This document shows, one piece after another, positions 27,301-40,200 of a DNA stretch of 64,000 nucleotides; within the stretch, counting starts at the first letter, position 1, and every line of letters begins with the position of its first letter. The stretch is taken from assembly GCA_030035585.1 (NCBI GenBank), contig CM057462.1, forward strand, positions 118,167,234 to 118,231,233. Direction: 5' to 3'. A program made the translations under genes and the position numbers. The notes under the pieces were generated by a model that saw only the letters and a program-made list of their open reading frames with translations, was not told the origin of the DNA and did not search any database. This stretch comes from Dugong dugon (Eukaryota > Chordata > Mammalia > Sirenia > Dugongidae).

Positions 27301-28204
27301 TTCATAGCAGAAAGTCCTGGTGAACTGCTTCCATAAAGATTACAGCCAAGAAAACTCTATGGAGCAGTTCTACTCTGTAACACGTGGGGTTGCCATGAGT
27401 CAGGGGCCGACTGGACAGCAGCTAACAACAACAACAATAATAGCTATAGCCGACACGTGAAAACTGCTTATATACGCAAAAAGATTTGACAGAATTCAGT
27501 TAACTCAGTTTCACACTTACTGAGCACATTTATGTATTTTTGGAAACTTATTACTTAAAAATTTAATGAAGCCCACTTAATGAATATGTTTGTGCTCAGA
27601 AAATAACTCTATAGAATGGAACGTACCTGAAGTCTAGCAAGTAAGTTGTGAAGTACTAAGAAACAAATTACCATTCTCAGCCAGAATATAATAGAAAAAT
27701 TAATATTGGTATAGCACCATGATAAAACTGAATAAGACAGGGCAATTGAGTTTTAAATCTATCCCCATTCAACCCATTCACCTTTGTTAAAGTAAGCGAA
27801 GGGTGCCCATATAAAGGTACAAAATTAATTCAAATAAAGATGTGCATGAATATCTCAGTGCGTGAATATGTGCGATGCATAGTGAAAATCTCCAAGAATA
27901 ACTAGCAATTGAAATATTTTCCAAACATTTGCCTTATCTAAAGGATTTCCACTTATAAATTTTTCAATGTTCAATTAAATAACAGGACGTCTAACAAAAA
28001 AAAATACTATACTTAATACCCAGCTTGAGCAAAATTTCACTTTGGAGCTACGTGTTTTGTAGATATAACCCAAGACCTCATGCTAAAAAAAGAAAAAATG
28101 GAATCACTAAATTTTTATAGACATTTTCAAAGTAGTAAAATATTAAAACACTGCATGTAATGCTTTTTTATTTATTTAGGCCTGCTTTATTCCAGAGGGA
28201 ATCT

Positions 28205-28282
<78 letters not shown>

Positions 28283-31200
28283 CCTTATTAAGGCTGTAGT
28301 TACAATTTATTGAATTCCAGCCATGGGTCAGGCACTGTGCTAACATTGCTCCTACTTTCATTCATTTAACAGATATTTACAAAGTGCTTATTTTCTGCTT
28401 AAAGAAAGTCCTATTTGGTTAAATCAGCTCATAAAGGGATTGGACATACGTTTTTAGCTCGCTCAGCGTCAGTGTCTAGTACTCTGTTGCCACCTAGTGG
28501 TCACAGGCCACTCACCTTTTGCCTCCCATTTTAGGTCCACGACAGTCTGTGCCCTTTTAGTAGTCACTTTAAGAAGTTCTCTGTTTATTCTAATGACAAA
28601 GCCTTTGCTCTAAATGGTTCTGGAATTCCTCTTTTGGAATTGCCCTCAGAACCTGTGTTATATTTTTCTAAGCAATGTAATAGAGTGGTTAAGGGTGTGG
28701 ATTCTGGAATCCGTGATCTGGGTTTGAATTCTGACACCGCAGTTTATTATTTGGCCAGGACAAATTACTTTACCTTTCTTTACTTTTTTTTTTTAAACCT
28801 GTTTGAAAAGAAAGGGGGAGGAAAGGGGAGTAGACAATAAAGGTAACTACGTCATAGAGTACTGTGAAGATAAAATGAGTATTAACACTGGCACTGAGAA
28901 CAGCACAAAGTCAACTCGATAAGCACGTTACTTAACATCTCTGAGCCTCGGTCTACTCATCCTTAAAGAAGGATTAATGCTTAACCACCTCAGGAGGTAT
29001 TGAATTGAATGAAATAATGTAAAGTACATAGTTTAGTGCCTGCCATGTAGTATGTGCTCAATAAATGTTAGTTGCTATTATGATTACTTTCCTCAATGAT
29101 GGCAAATCCTCATCCTTAAGGATGACCTTGAATTTAGTCAATATCCAAAAGTTATTCCAGTCCAGTCTGAGTAGACGTAGTTGATGATAACATTTTTCTC
29201 TGGCCTCATCCTCTTTAAACTATTGACGAAGCCCCTTTCCTTGTTACTCAAACCCTGTATCCACGTGATCAGTTTTATATGCAGGGGTTTCCGCATAAGC
29301 TTTCGTTTGAGAAAAGGGTTCTGCTGCTAAATTAAAAGTCTGAAAAAGTTTGGATTCATGCCCACTGTGTTGGGGAGGGGATGGGGCGGCTGTGTGTGAC
29401 TAGGAGCGGAAACTAAAAACTGTATTTTTAAAAGATCTTTCACTGTAAATATGTGCTTCTTCTATCTATACTCCTCTGAAAGAGAAGGTGTTAGTCCAGG
29501 GCAAAGCAACAAAGGTAGGAGAAATAAACCCATACCAGAATCTGGAAGCTGGGCTGGCCAATCCTCTTAAGCCAATAGAAGACTTCTCCACAAAGTTCTT
29601 CACGGGAACAGAAGTGAGTTGGAATTACCTGCTTTTAAAAGTAGTACTTCTAATTACACTGAAATATATGATTATACCCCCTATTGTACATGTTTGCTTT
29701 ATGAGGACTTATAATATTTATGGAGCCCTGGTGGCACAGTGGTTAAGCACTCAGCTGCTAACCAGGAGAGGTTGGTGGTTTGAACCCACCAGGTGCTCTG
29801 CAGAAGAAAGATGTGGCAGTCTGCTTCCGTAAAGATTTACAGCCTTGGAAACCCTATGGGGCAGTCCTACTCTGTCCTATAGGGTCACTGTGAGTCGGAA
29901 TCGACTCGACAGCAATGGGTTTGGTTTTGGTTTATAGTATTTATATTTATGCCATTTTCATATTTTAATATGCTTATTTGCATTTAAAGTTTGTAACCTT
30001 GATGGCTCATAGTTTCACATTTGAAATGCTCCTGAACAAATGTAGAAAAACCCATTGAATTACGTATGACCCCTTTCATTAATAATTTATTGATCAATCT
30101 ACAAATATTTGTCAAACACCTATGTCGTGTGGAAGAAACCACGCTAAGTATTAGACGTATCCTAAGAAAACGTGTTGTTTGTTAGGATAGCACAGTGTAG
30201 TAGGAAAGACAGTGAAAAACTCACTCAATTCAAAAGGTAAATAACAATTGAATATAATAACAGTGATGGCTGCCATTTTTCAACATCTACTATAATAACC
30301 AAGAGCACATATTTATTAGACATTTTTTCATGTATTAGGGTCTGTGTGGAGTCCCTGGATAGCAGAAACATTGAAGCACTTGACTACTAACCAAAAGGTT
30401 GGTGGTTTGAACCCACACAGAGGTGCCTTGGAAGACAGACCTGACCATCTGCTTCCAAAAGGTCATAGCCTTGAAAACCTTAGGGAGCGGTTCTACTCTG
30501 CACACATGGGGTCACCATGAGTTGGAATTGACTCAACAGCAACGAACAACAACAGGGTCTGCGCTAGGTATTTTCCAAATTACATCTCATTTAATTCCAG
30601 TATTCCTGTGAGGTTTATATTAGTATCCCTGCTGTACAGATGAAACTGAGGCTCAGAACTTAACCTACAGTCATACAGAGTCAGAGTTGCTCTTTCATTC
30701 CTGACTCTATTTCCCTGACATAATGGGACTTTCTCCCAGGCCATACCACCACGAGGGAACTCTATAGTTCAGTCTCATAGGAGTGCAATTTGCATTCACA
30801 CTTTGTTATTATGAGGGGGTTAATCAATTCCACATGCCTTTGAAAGCTGGCAGGCACAGCACTAGGCATTTGGATCAGAGATGAGTAGCCCAGTCCCTGT
30901 TCTCAGGACTCTCCTTGCCTACTCGAGGAGCAGATACATGGACAGTATGATATATAGCAGCACCTGTCCAGAGGCCACATGGATTAGAAGGGGAAGGTTG
31001 GGGGAGCCTTCATAGAAGTGACCTGTGAGCTTGCTGGACATTGGAGGTTGAGAGGGAACCTGAAAGACCAGTGTGAGGACACATTCCAGGCAGAAGTAAC
31101 AGCCTGAACAGTAGAAAGTCTAAGATTTGTCTAATGAGCTTGGGTGGCGGAAGCAGTTTGCAATCGGCTGCTCACCCAAAGGTTGGCAGTTGGAACACCC

Positions 31201-34200
31201 AGCAGCTCCATAGAGGAAAGTCCTGGTGATCTGCTTCCATATAGATAGCAGCCAAAAAAAACCCTCTGGAGCAGTTCTGTTCTGTAGCACATGGCGGTAT
31301 AACGCATGGTGACACCATGAATTGGGTGCTGACTCAATGGCAGCAAACAACAACAGCAAGAGAATTTGTCTGGAGACTGTGGAATAGTTTGGTGCAAGAG
31401 AGGAAAATAGGCCTAGAATGCCAGGTCAGTTACCAACAGGCCTTTTCTGCTATGTTTGGTGATTATTTTATAACTTGGGTTTCATACCAAAGATTTTTAA
31501 GCAGGGGAATGACACAATGAGGTCATCTTTAGAAAACTAAAGGACCACGAGATCTTAAAACAAAAATTAAAGCATGACACCCTCCCATTTAAACTCTCTA
31601 GTAGCAACTCAGTGTAACGCAGATAAACTCCAAACTCTTCACACTATGGCCTATACGATTCTGCATAATTTGGCTCCTGCTTATCCCTCAAACCCCCATC
31701 TGCACCATTCTCCCTCTCATCCACTTCAACTGCTCTAATTTTTCTCACACTCTTCTTATATAACAAGCTCTTTCCTGCCTTTAGAGCCCTTGCTCTGCTT
31801 GGAATTCCTTCTTCCATCATTCGGTAGGTATTCTTGGGCCTGGGGATATAGCAGTGAACAAACCAGATTAAATTCCTTGCCCTGTGGGGCTGACATTCTA
31901 GTGGGACGCTCTTCTGCCACCTCTTGATGTGGTGGTTAAGGAAGGCCCCTCTGGACTCTAAACAGGCTTGTGGAGGCCTGAGGTGGGGGGAATGGAACCC
32001 TGGAGGCAGAGAGGCCAGGCAGGTGGACTAATCCAGGGCCTGAGCAGTGGGGCCAAGAATGTCCACACAGGTCGGGGTGTGAGTAGCACTGTCAGACTGG
32101 GTAACTGGATGGGGACGGATGTGAAGGTTTCAAGCTGGGTGACTGACTGACATAAAGGGCACTCAACATGTATTTATTAAACTTATCCAAACTCTTCCTC
32201 TGTGACTTGATTCGATCTCATTGTTCCACGTACCAGCTATGAGACCCGAGAGATGTTAAGGACTCTCTTCCAGGGCTTTAGTGAGGGCTGGAGATAATGT
32301 TCGTAAAGCTCCTGACAACCGCAGCAAGCACTGAGAGCTCAGTAAATGGTCCTGAGGAGGGAGATGTGCTAGCACTGTGCAAAGGCCTCTGGACTCTTCC
32401 CAGGGCAACAGACTAGCAATCCATTTACTGATCTGTCTCCTTCCTTAGACTATCAGTAGCATGATGGAGGGAGAGCTTGTCCTCTGACTCTGAATTTCCA
32501 GCACCAAATACAGTCCTTGTTTGCTAACTGAATTAACATGGATTAGTAAGAGCACAGATGAGTGGATGGGTGGTCCCTGTCCCCAGTGAGCTTATCATTC
32601 ACTTTGCATAATTCAAATGTGCCTGTCTCCCCTCCCTCACCCACTCATTTCAATTCACCCCCTTCTTCTCTTCCTTCTCCTTCTCTTTTTATACATCCTT
32701 CTTTGTAGTTCCCTCTTGTTGTTGTTGTTGTTGTTGTTTGGTGCCATCAAGTCAATTCTGACTCACAGCTACCCGTGTGATAGAATAGAACTACCTCATA
32801 GAGTTTTCTTTGCTATAATCTTTACAGGAGCAGATTGCCAGGTCTTTCAGTGGGTTCGAACCACCAACTTTCGGTTAGCAGTTGAGCACTTAACTGTTGG
32901 CCATCAGGGCTCCTTTTTCCCTCTTATTATCCAATAAAAAAAAAAAAAATTGAAATTAGGAGCCTTTGCATCTAGGGGACCTTTAGTAAATCATTTAACC
33001 TCTCAAGAGTCTCAGTTTTCTTATCTATAAGATGGCACTGTAGGACTAAATTTTTCTATAAACCTCTTTTGCCTCTGTCAGTTTTGGTTTTATCTGTCTT
33101 TCCTTTGTTTGGTTATTCTCACCTCTTCTTTCTATCAGGTAGCTTTGCCTTTCCCTCCCTTTCAAATGGCTATAAAGAACAACTGAAATGTATTTTACTT
33201 GTTATTTTATTTTGATAGAACTTTGTTTCCTGTTCTCAACTTTAAAAAGTAATGAGTACCATATTATGCATTCACATTTCCTCTTTCTCGCTTATTCCAC
33301 AAATATTTATTAGGTACTGTCTTTGTAACATGTTGTTGTTTTTGTTAGGTGTTGTTGAGTTGGTTCTGACACATAGCAACCCTACGGACAACAGAACAAA
33401 ACACTGCCCGGTCCTGAACCATCCTCACAATCATTGCTGTGTTTGAGCCCATTGTTGCAGCCACTGTGTCAATCCGTCTCATTGAGGGTCTTCCTCTTTT
33501 TTGTTGACCCTCTACTTTACCAAGCATGATGTCCTTCTCCAGGGACTGGTCCCTCCTGATAACATGTCCAAAGTATATGAGATGAAGTCTTGCCATCCTC
33601 GCTTCTAAGGAACGTTCTGGCTGTACTTCTTCCAAGGCAGACATGTTCGTTCTTCTGGCAGTCCATGGTATAGTCAATATTCTTCCCCAACACCATAATT
33701 CAAACGCATCGATTCTTCTTTGGTCTCCTTTTTTAATCTGCGCTGGATAAAAATGCAACAAACTCACTTTTTTGTTCAACATACAGTCAAGTAATCAGTT
33801 TAAGCCTTTCCCCCCGTACTGTATTGAATTATTACTTGATTAAATTGACTTGTCGTCCTGTGTTTGTTTTTGGTTGCAGTTAGGCTAAGCACACGAATGT
33901 GAGGTCTTTTGTCTCCTAAGTTGGCATTGTACTCATTGGGAACTTGTAATATTTTTAGGAAGGTGAAGTGATATACACAGACTGGAAAATGGAAAGAGAC
34001 CCTGACACTGGACGATTGATGGGTAAGTTTTGGTGACTGCCCCATTATTAATGAGAAGTTCCTTTTAATTTAAACTACCTGGAGAAATATCGTTCAGCAC
34101 TGAGTAACTCAGCCTTGCTAATGGGTGGGAAGGCACCTATGGTTCTGACTATATACTTGTTACTCCAAGTGAGGACCTCGAACCAGCAGCACAGTTATCA

Positions 34201-37200
34201 CCTGGAAGCTTGCTAGAAATACAGGATCTGGGATGCTACCCCAGGCTTACTGAATCCGAATCTGGATTTTAATAAAATTCTCCAGGCGATTTGTCTTCAC
34301 ACCAAAATTTGAGGAGAACTTAAATGACTGAGAGATTTGGACAATTTAATTAAAAAATAACAATGCTACTAATGGACCACAGCTACCAAGGCCTCCACCA
34401 GATTGAGTCCAGTACAGCTAGATGGTGCCTGGCTACCACCACTAACTGCTCTGACCAGGATCACAACAGAGGGTTCTGGACAGAGCTGGAGAAGGATGTA
34501 GAGCAAAATTCTAACTCAAAACAAAAAGACCAGATTTACTGGCCTAAAGGAGACTGGAGAAACCCCGAGGGTATGGTCCCCAGACACCCTCTTAGCTCAG
34601 TGGTGAAGTCACTTCCAAGGTTCACCACTCAGCTGGGGAGTGGACAGCTCCATGAAACCAAATGGGACTAATGAGGTGTAGCAGTCCAGGGACAAGGGCT
34701 AGAAGGCAGAAGGGGACAGGAAAGCTGGTGATAGAGAACCCAGGGTTGAGTAGGGATAGTGTTGATGTGTTGTGAGGTTGTTAACCATTGTCATAGGGCA
34801 ACATGTGTACTACTGTTCAATGAGAAACTATTTTGTTCTGTAAACCTTCATCTAAAGTGAGAGTAGCAGCACAATTGGAAGAGTGTAGTCAATGTCACTG
34901 AACTGTGCATATAGAAATTTTTGAAATGGTGTATCTTTGGCCATGTATATTTTAACCAAAAAAAAAAAAAAAAAGGTTGAGAAGGGAGAGGGTTGACATG
35001 TTGTGGGGTTGTTAGCCAATGTCATAAAACAATATGTACGCTACGGTTTAATGAGAAACTATTTGTTCTGTAAGCCTTCACCTGAAGTACAATAAATAAT
35101 AATAATAATAATAACAACGCTGTCTCGTTAATTTGACACCCAGTAGCTCAACCAATGTGGAAAAATCCAAGTCAATGTGATATTGTAAACTACATTTACA
35201 ATGATCTTGAAGACCCCAGGACAGTACAGGAGAAGTGACTACTGGACCCTCCTTTGGGGTTGAGACAGGTGGTACCCATGTGTTTCCCTGCTCCCATGGG
35301 TCCTGACACTGTGGGCAGCTGAGCAGAGGTATCTGGGTCACACCCAAGTGTGACAGGAATCAGAGTCAGGAGTATAGGTCCCCAATAAGCAATGCTCCTC
35401 CCTTTAATAGGTTCAGAGCCTTGGGGTTGACTACAATTATCACTACCTAATGTAAAGCTTTGATTTTTATCATGGCATGAAAATATATTTAAACTACATT
35501 TCAAAGTGTGGGATAGCCATATGCAAAGGAAGAGGGCAGCTCCTGGCACTGCTGGGCAAATAAAAGCTGGTAATAAGTTCAGAACGCCACAGGCGGGAGC
35601 AGTGTGGTAGAGCAGCTAGGTTAGGTTTGCAGAAGAGGACTGTGAGTGGTTGGAACAAGTGGGAATATGAGGGACTGATGAAGGTCAGAGGTCAGAGCCA
35701 TAGCCTGCAGAAAGCAGTAGCTGTAGCTAGGGTCTTCACCTCCAGACATCACCGTCTTCACTTTTACTGAGTCTGGTTCCACAGATAAGAGTATGCCTTA
35801 TCCTTAAGAAGGTTTTCTTTGTCAGCCTTGCCTTCAGGGTCACCATTTTATTTTATTTATTTATTTATTTATTTTATTGTTAGATGAAGGTTTACAGCAC
35901 AAATAGTTTCTCATTAAACAGTTAGTACACATATTGTTTTATGACAATGGTTAACAACCCCACAACACGTCAACACTGTCCCTTCTCAACCTTGGGTTGC
36001 CTATTACCAGGTTTCCTGTCCCCTTCTGCCTTCTAGTCCTCAAGGTAACCATTTAATCTTGAAGCAAAAGCATCCCTACTTTTCTTACATAGCATCACCT
36101 GACAGAAACCCAAACGTGTGTGGACCAAATAAGTGTTATTGATAACAATGGGGTACTAGGAGAGGATTAAATATGACCCAAGGGAGGGCCAACTGCATAT
36201 AGAATTTAGACTAATTTTCTACTTTCCATTTATTCCCAATTACATGATTTAAACTTGAACTTCTCAAAATTGTATAATTAACTATAATTAATTCCATTCA
36301 ACTTCTTTTATGCTTATTCATAAATTAGTTAGTCAATAATTCTTGAATTTTAATTGCACACCTATGGCAGGCCAGTCTCTACCACATACCTGTGTTCCAA
36401 GCTGAGGGCCTGGTGTCATGGCCTGGTTGCATACTGGTAGCACTGGTTCCTCCTGGTCTCAGAGATTTTCTTCCAGCCCCACGTCCTCCTGGAATCAGCT
36501 TTCTAAACTGCTTTTGAGAGGGTCTATAATAAGCAGGGTTAGTTATTTGTTTTAAGTAGATATTATTTATAAAATAACCAATAATAATAAATTTAAAACT
36601 CAGGAGCTTTATGTTTGAATCTTATGGATATGTTTGATCTTTCTTATTTTCATTCATTCATCAAATCATTAGTGAGAACCTACTTTGTGGTAGGTGCTGG
36701 AGATACAGAGATGGCTAAGATATTATCCTTCCCTAAAGAGGCCCCGTGATCTATTGGAAAAGTTAGACACATCAACAAATGGTGACATTACAGTGTCGTT
36801 AGTGCTGTAGTTGGAAGCAAACACAAAGTGACGTGGAGGGACTGGCGCTCTTGGGCTGTTAAGAAAAGATCTTACTGAAGAGAAATATAGTTGACCTGGG
36901 TCTCAAGGGGGTGAATAGGAGTTTTCCAGATGGAGAAAACAGAAAAGACATTCCAGGCAGAAAAAGTAACATGTATGCAAAGGCATAGAAACCCAAAAGA
37001 ACACCAGACAATTAGGGAGCAGAGAGGAGATCTCATGTCCAAAGTATAGCAATAGAGAAGGCAGCAGTGGGATTGGTGGCAGGATGGACTTTTGGGTCCA
37101 GATGGCAAAGAGTCTTGAGTGCTTTGGACTTTATCCTAGAGCCACCAATCTAATTAGAAAATCACTGTGGCAGGAGAGCAGGGGCTGGATTAACTGAATG

Positions 37201-40200
37201 GTGGGATTTATAATGGAAGCAGGATGACCAGTTGCAATAGGCCAGATGAGAGGTAGTGAGGACTGAACTACAGGCATGGTAACAGGGATGCACAGCAGAG
37301 GAAATAGGAAAGACAGAGGTTAACATGGCAGGGCATTGTGACCAATGGGAATGTGAGTGGTAAGGAAGAAGAGAAGCTTTTAATTTCTTGGTATTTAGTT
37401 CATTTAAAAAAATGGGAAATAGTTTTAACCACCCGATCAAATGATTATGATAATTATTTAAAATCATCAATTATTTTATAACACGGAAAGATGGAAAACA
37501 CTGTTATTCCCATTGGATAACGGCTGAAATGCAGTGAAAGTTAATGCATAGATGTTCTCAGTGGTAAAATATGTGCCCTATTTACGTTCTGTGAACTGGC
37601 AGAGTTTTCCTTCGGAGCTGCCAGCAGCAGTGTCTTTCATAAACATCATGCAGATTTCTTGAGTAAAGATGAGGTGAAATTGTCAGTTAGAGGCAATGAC
37701 TGGGGCCCATCCCTCTTGGTCTGCTTGGAATCCCATGTTCTTATCTTGAAGACAGAGTTAGGTGGGAAGAACAATTTCCTCATCTAAGAAGAAACTTCTG
37801 AAAGGCAGATTACCAACCCCCTGACTGAAGTGTGTGATGAAGAAGTCCAATTAAACAAAGTTTCCAAATGCTCTAAGTGACAAGCCAAGAAATGCCGGCT
37901 GAACGATGAGAGTTCACAGAACCATCTCATAGGCTCAAAAATCAGTGCATGTCATGCGCCAGGCACTCTTCTAAGCACTTGTTTAATCCTCACAGCTCTA
38001 CGGGCTAAGTACTGTACTGTAAGTGGCATTGGCAGGATTTGAACCCAGGCAGTCTGCTGCCAGAGTCTGTACTCTTAACCCCATCACTATACCGAAACCC
38101 ACTTAGATAATGACTCTGGAACAAACTACTTTTGGTTTATTGTAGTTTTCTTATAATAACCTGGCTGTGGGCTCTGGCACTCCATTAGTAAAATTAAGAG
38201 CTATAGGGCAGCTGCATTCATTGGAGCATCGATGGAACATCCATTCCCTAAGGTCTTTCAAAGGACAAAAGGAAGGAAAAGTTATTCCCCCCACCCTCCC
38301 CAGGAAGCAGAAGTTATTATAGGCTGAAAACATCTAGCACATTATTTTTTATTGTAGCAAAGTACATAGAACACAATATTTACCATTTTAACCATTTCAA
38401 AGTGTACGTTCGAGTGGCATTAAATATATTCACAATGTTGTACAGCGATCACCACCATCTAGTGCCAGAACTTTTTCATCACCTCAAAAGGAAACCCCAT
38501 TCCCATTAAGCAGTCCTCCTCATTTTCTCCGTCTCCCCTACCCCCCAGCCCCCGGCAACCACTAATCTGCGTTCTGTCTCTAGGGATTTGCCTGCCCTAG
38601 ACATTTGATATACATGGAATCATACTGTATGTGACCTTTTGTGACTGGCTTCCTTCACTTAGCAGAATGTTTTCAAGGCTCATCCATGTCAAGCATGTAT
38701 CAGTACTTCATTCCTTTTTATGGCTGAAGAATATTCCATTGTATGGATATATGATATTTTGTTTATCCCCTCATCAGTCGATGGACATTTGGGTTGTTTC
38801 TACGTTTTGGCTGTTGTGAACAATGCTGCTATGAACGTTCATGTACAAATTTTTGTTTGGACACCTGGTTTCAATTCTTTGGGGTATATATCTCCAAGTG
38901 GAATTGCTGGGTCATATGGTATTCCATATTTAATTTATCGAGGAGCTGCCAAACTGTTTTTCACAGCAGCTGCACTATTTTACATTTTAACCAGCAATGC
39001 ACAAGGGTTCCAGTTTCTCCCCAACTTTGCCAATACTTGTTATTTCACATTTTTGTCTTTTTGAATAGGGCCACCCAAGTGGGTGTGAAGTGGTATTTTA
39101 TTATGGTTTTGATTTGTAGTTCCCTAATGACTAATGACATTGACCATCTTTGCATGTGCTTGTGGCCGTTTGTCTATCTAGGAACATGTTATTTTAAAGT
39201 ACAGTCTTGATCATTGTTGACGTTGTTATCACTGGTATCAGTACAGTTCTCAGAGGGCTTCCAGCCTCCTGCCCTGCACTGCTCACCAGGTGAGCTGGTG
39301 TCTAGGGAAGCCCCTCCAGCCCTAAGGACAAAAGCAGGTTCTGAGAAACTGGGGCAGCAGCAGGGAGAAAGCAGCTGATTCCTGGGGCTCTCGTGCCTTA
39401 CCAGGAATCTTCCACATTGCTTTAAGGATGGCCCGAGAAGTATATCTTCATGTTCTTTTCAGGATGGGGCTTTAGTTGGAGGAAAATTGCTCTTTTTTTT
39501 TTTTTTTCTTTTTTCCCCTAATCCAGAAGAGCTACATTTAAAATTTTTTATTTATTTATTTTACTTTATAAGCTTTTTAACAAGATTCAGTGACTCTTTC
39601 TGTGTATAATGCCCCATTCAGAATTCTGGAGGGGGAAAAAAAGCCCTCACATAGCTATTAATAAGATAAGATTACAGAACAAGTTTGTGGTTTTAGTGTA
39701 AAGTCGCCAAACACTGTGGTTCAGCCTCAACAGGATTATATGTTTATGGCCATCACTGGGACTGTGGTTGGTGGGCAAGGAACGGGGAGAATCCAGCTCT
39801 GCAGTGCCACCAGGGCCTGGGGATGGGGAAGGGCAAGAAGAGACCCAACAATGACTGGGTAAAGAGATCTCAGGGGCCTGGGCCAGAGACTAAACGGAAC
39901 TCTTGCTCTTAACACATCCAAATTGCTCCCTTATCTAGCGATCCCAGTTGCAGTAAATGGAAATACCATTGAGCCAGTTGCTCTTGTCAGAATGCAGGCT
40001 GTCATTGTCAGTACTTCTTCTCTTGCTCCCTTCTCATTCAAACCATCTCCAAGTCCTGGGAATGCCAGCTCCCAGATATTTCTTGACCATCCCCACTTCT
40101 CCATTGCACCTCATACAAGCCACCATCGTCTCTCACCGGGACTACCACGATGGCCTCCTATCATCTCCCTTCTTATGCTTTCGCCTGCTGCTAATCCTTC

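Noticed and set aside
29485-29613. Alternative acceptor for exon I at AGAAG|GTG (29488)
   Set aside because: Using 29488 breaks the reading frame with exon H (one base of a split codon). Starting at 29483 restores it exactly.
33345-33782. 145-codon minus-strand ORF
   Set aside because: It translates the RTE C-terminus ([20 protein letters not shown]) on the element's own strand, so it belongs to the transposon.
38720-39210. Overlapping plus-strand ORFs of 114 and 138 codons
   Set aside because: The DNA is the reverse complement of an old L1 3' end, so these frames are antisense shadows.
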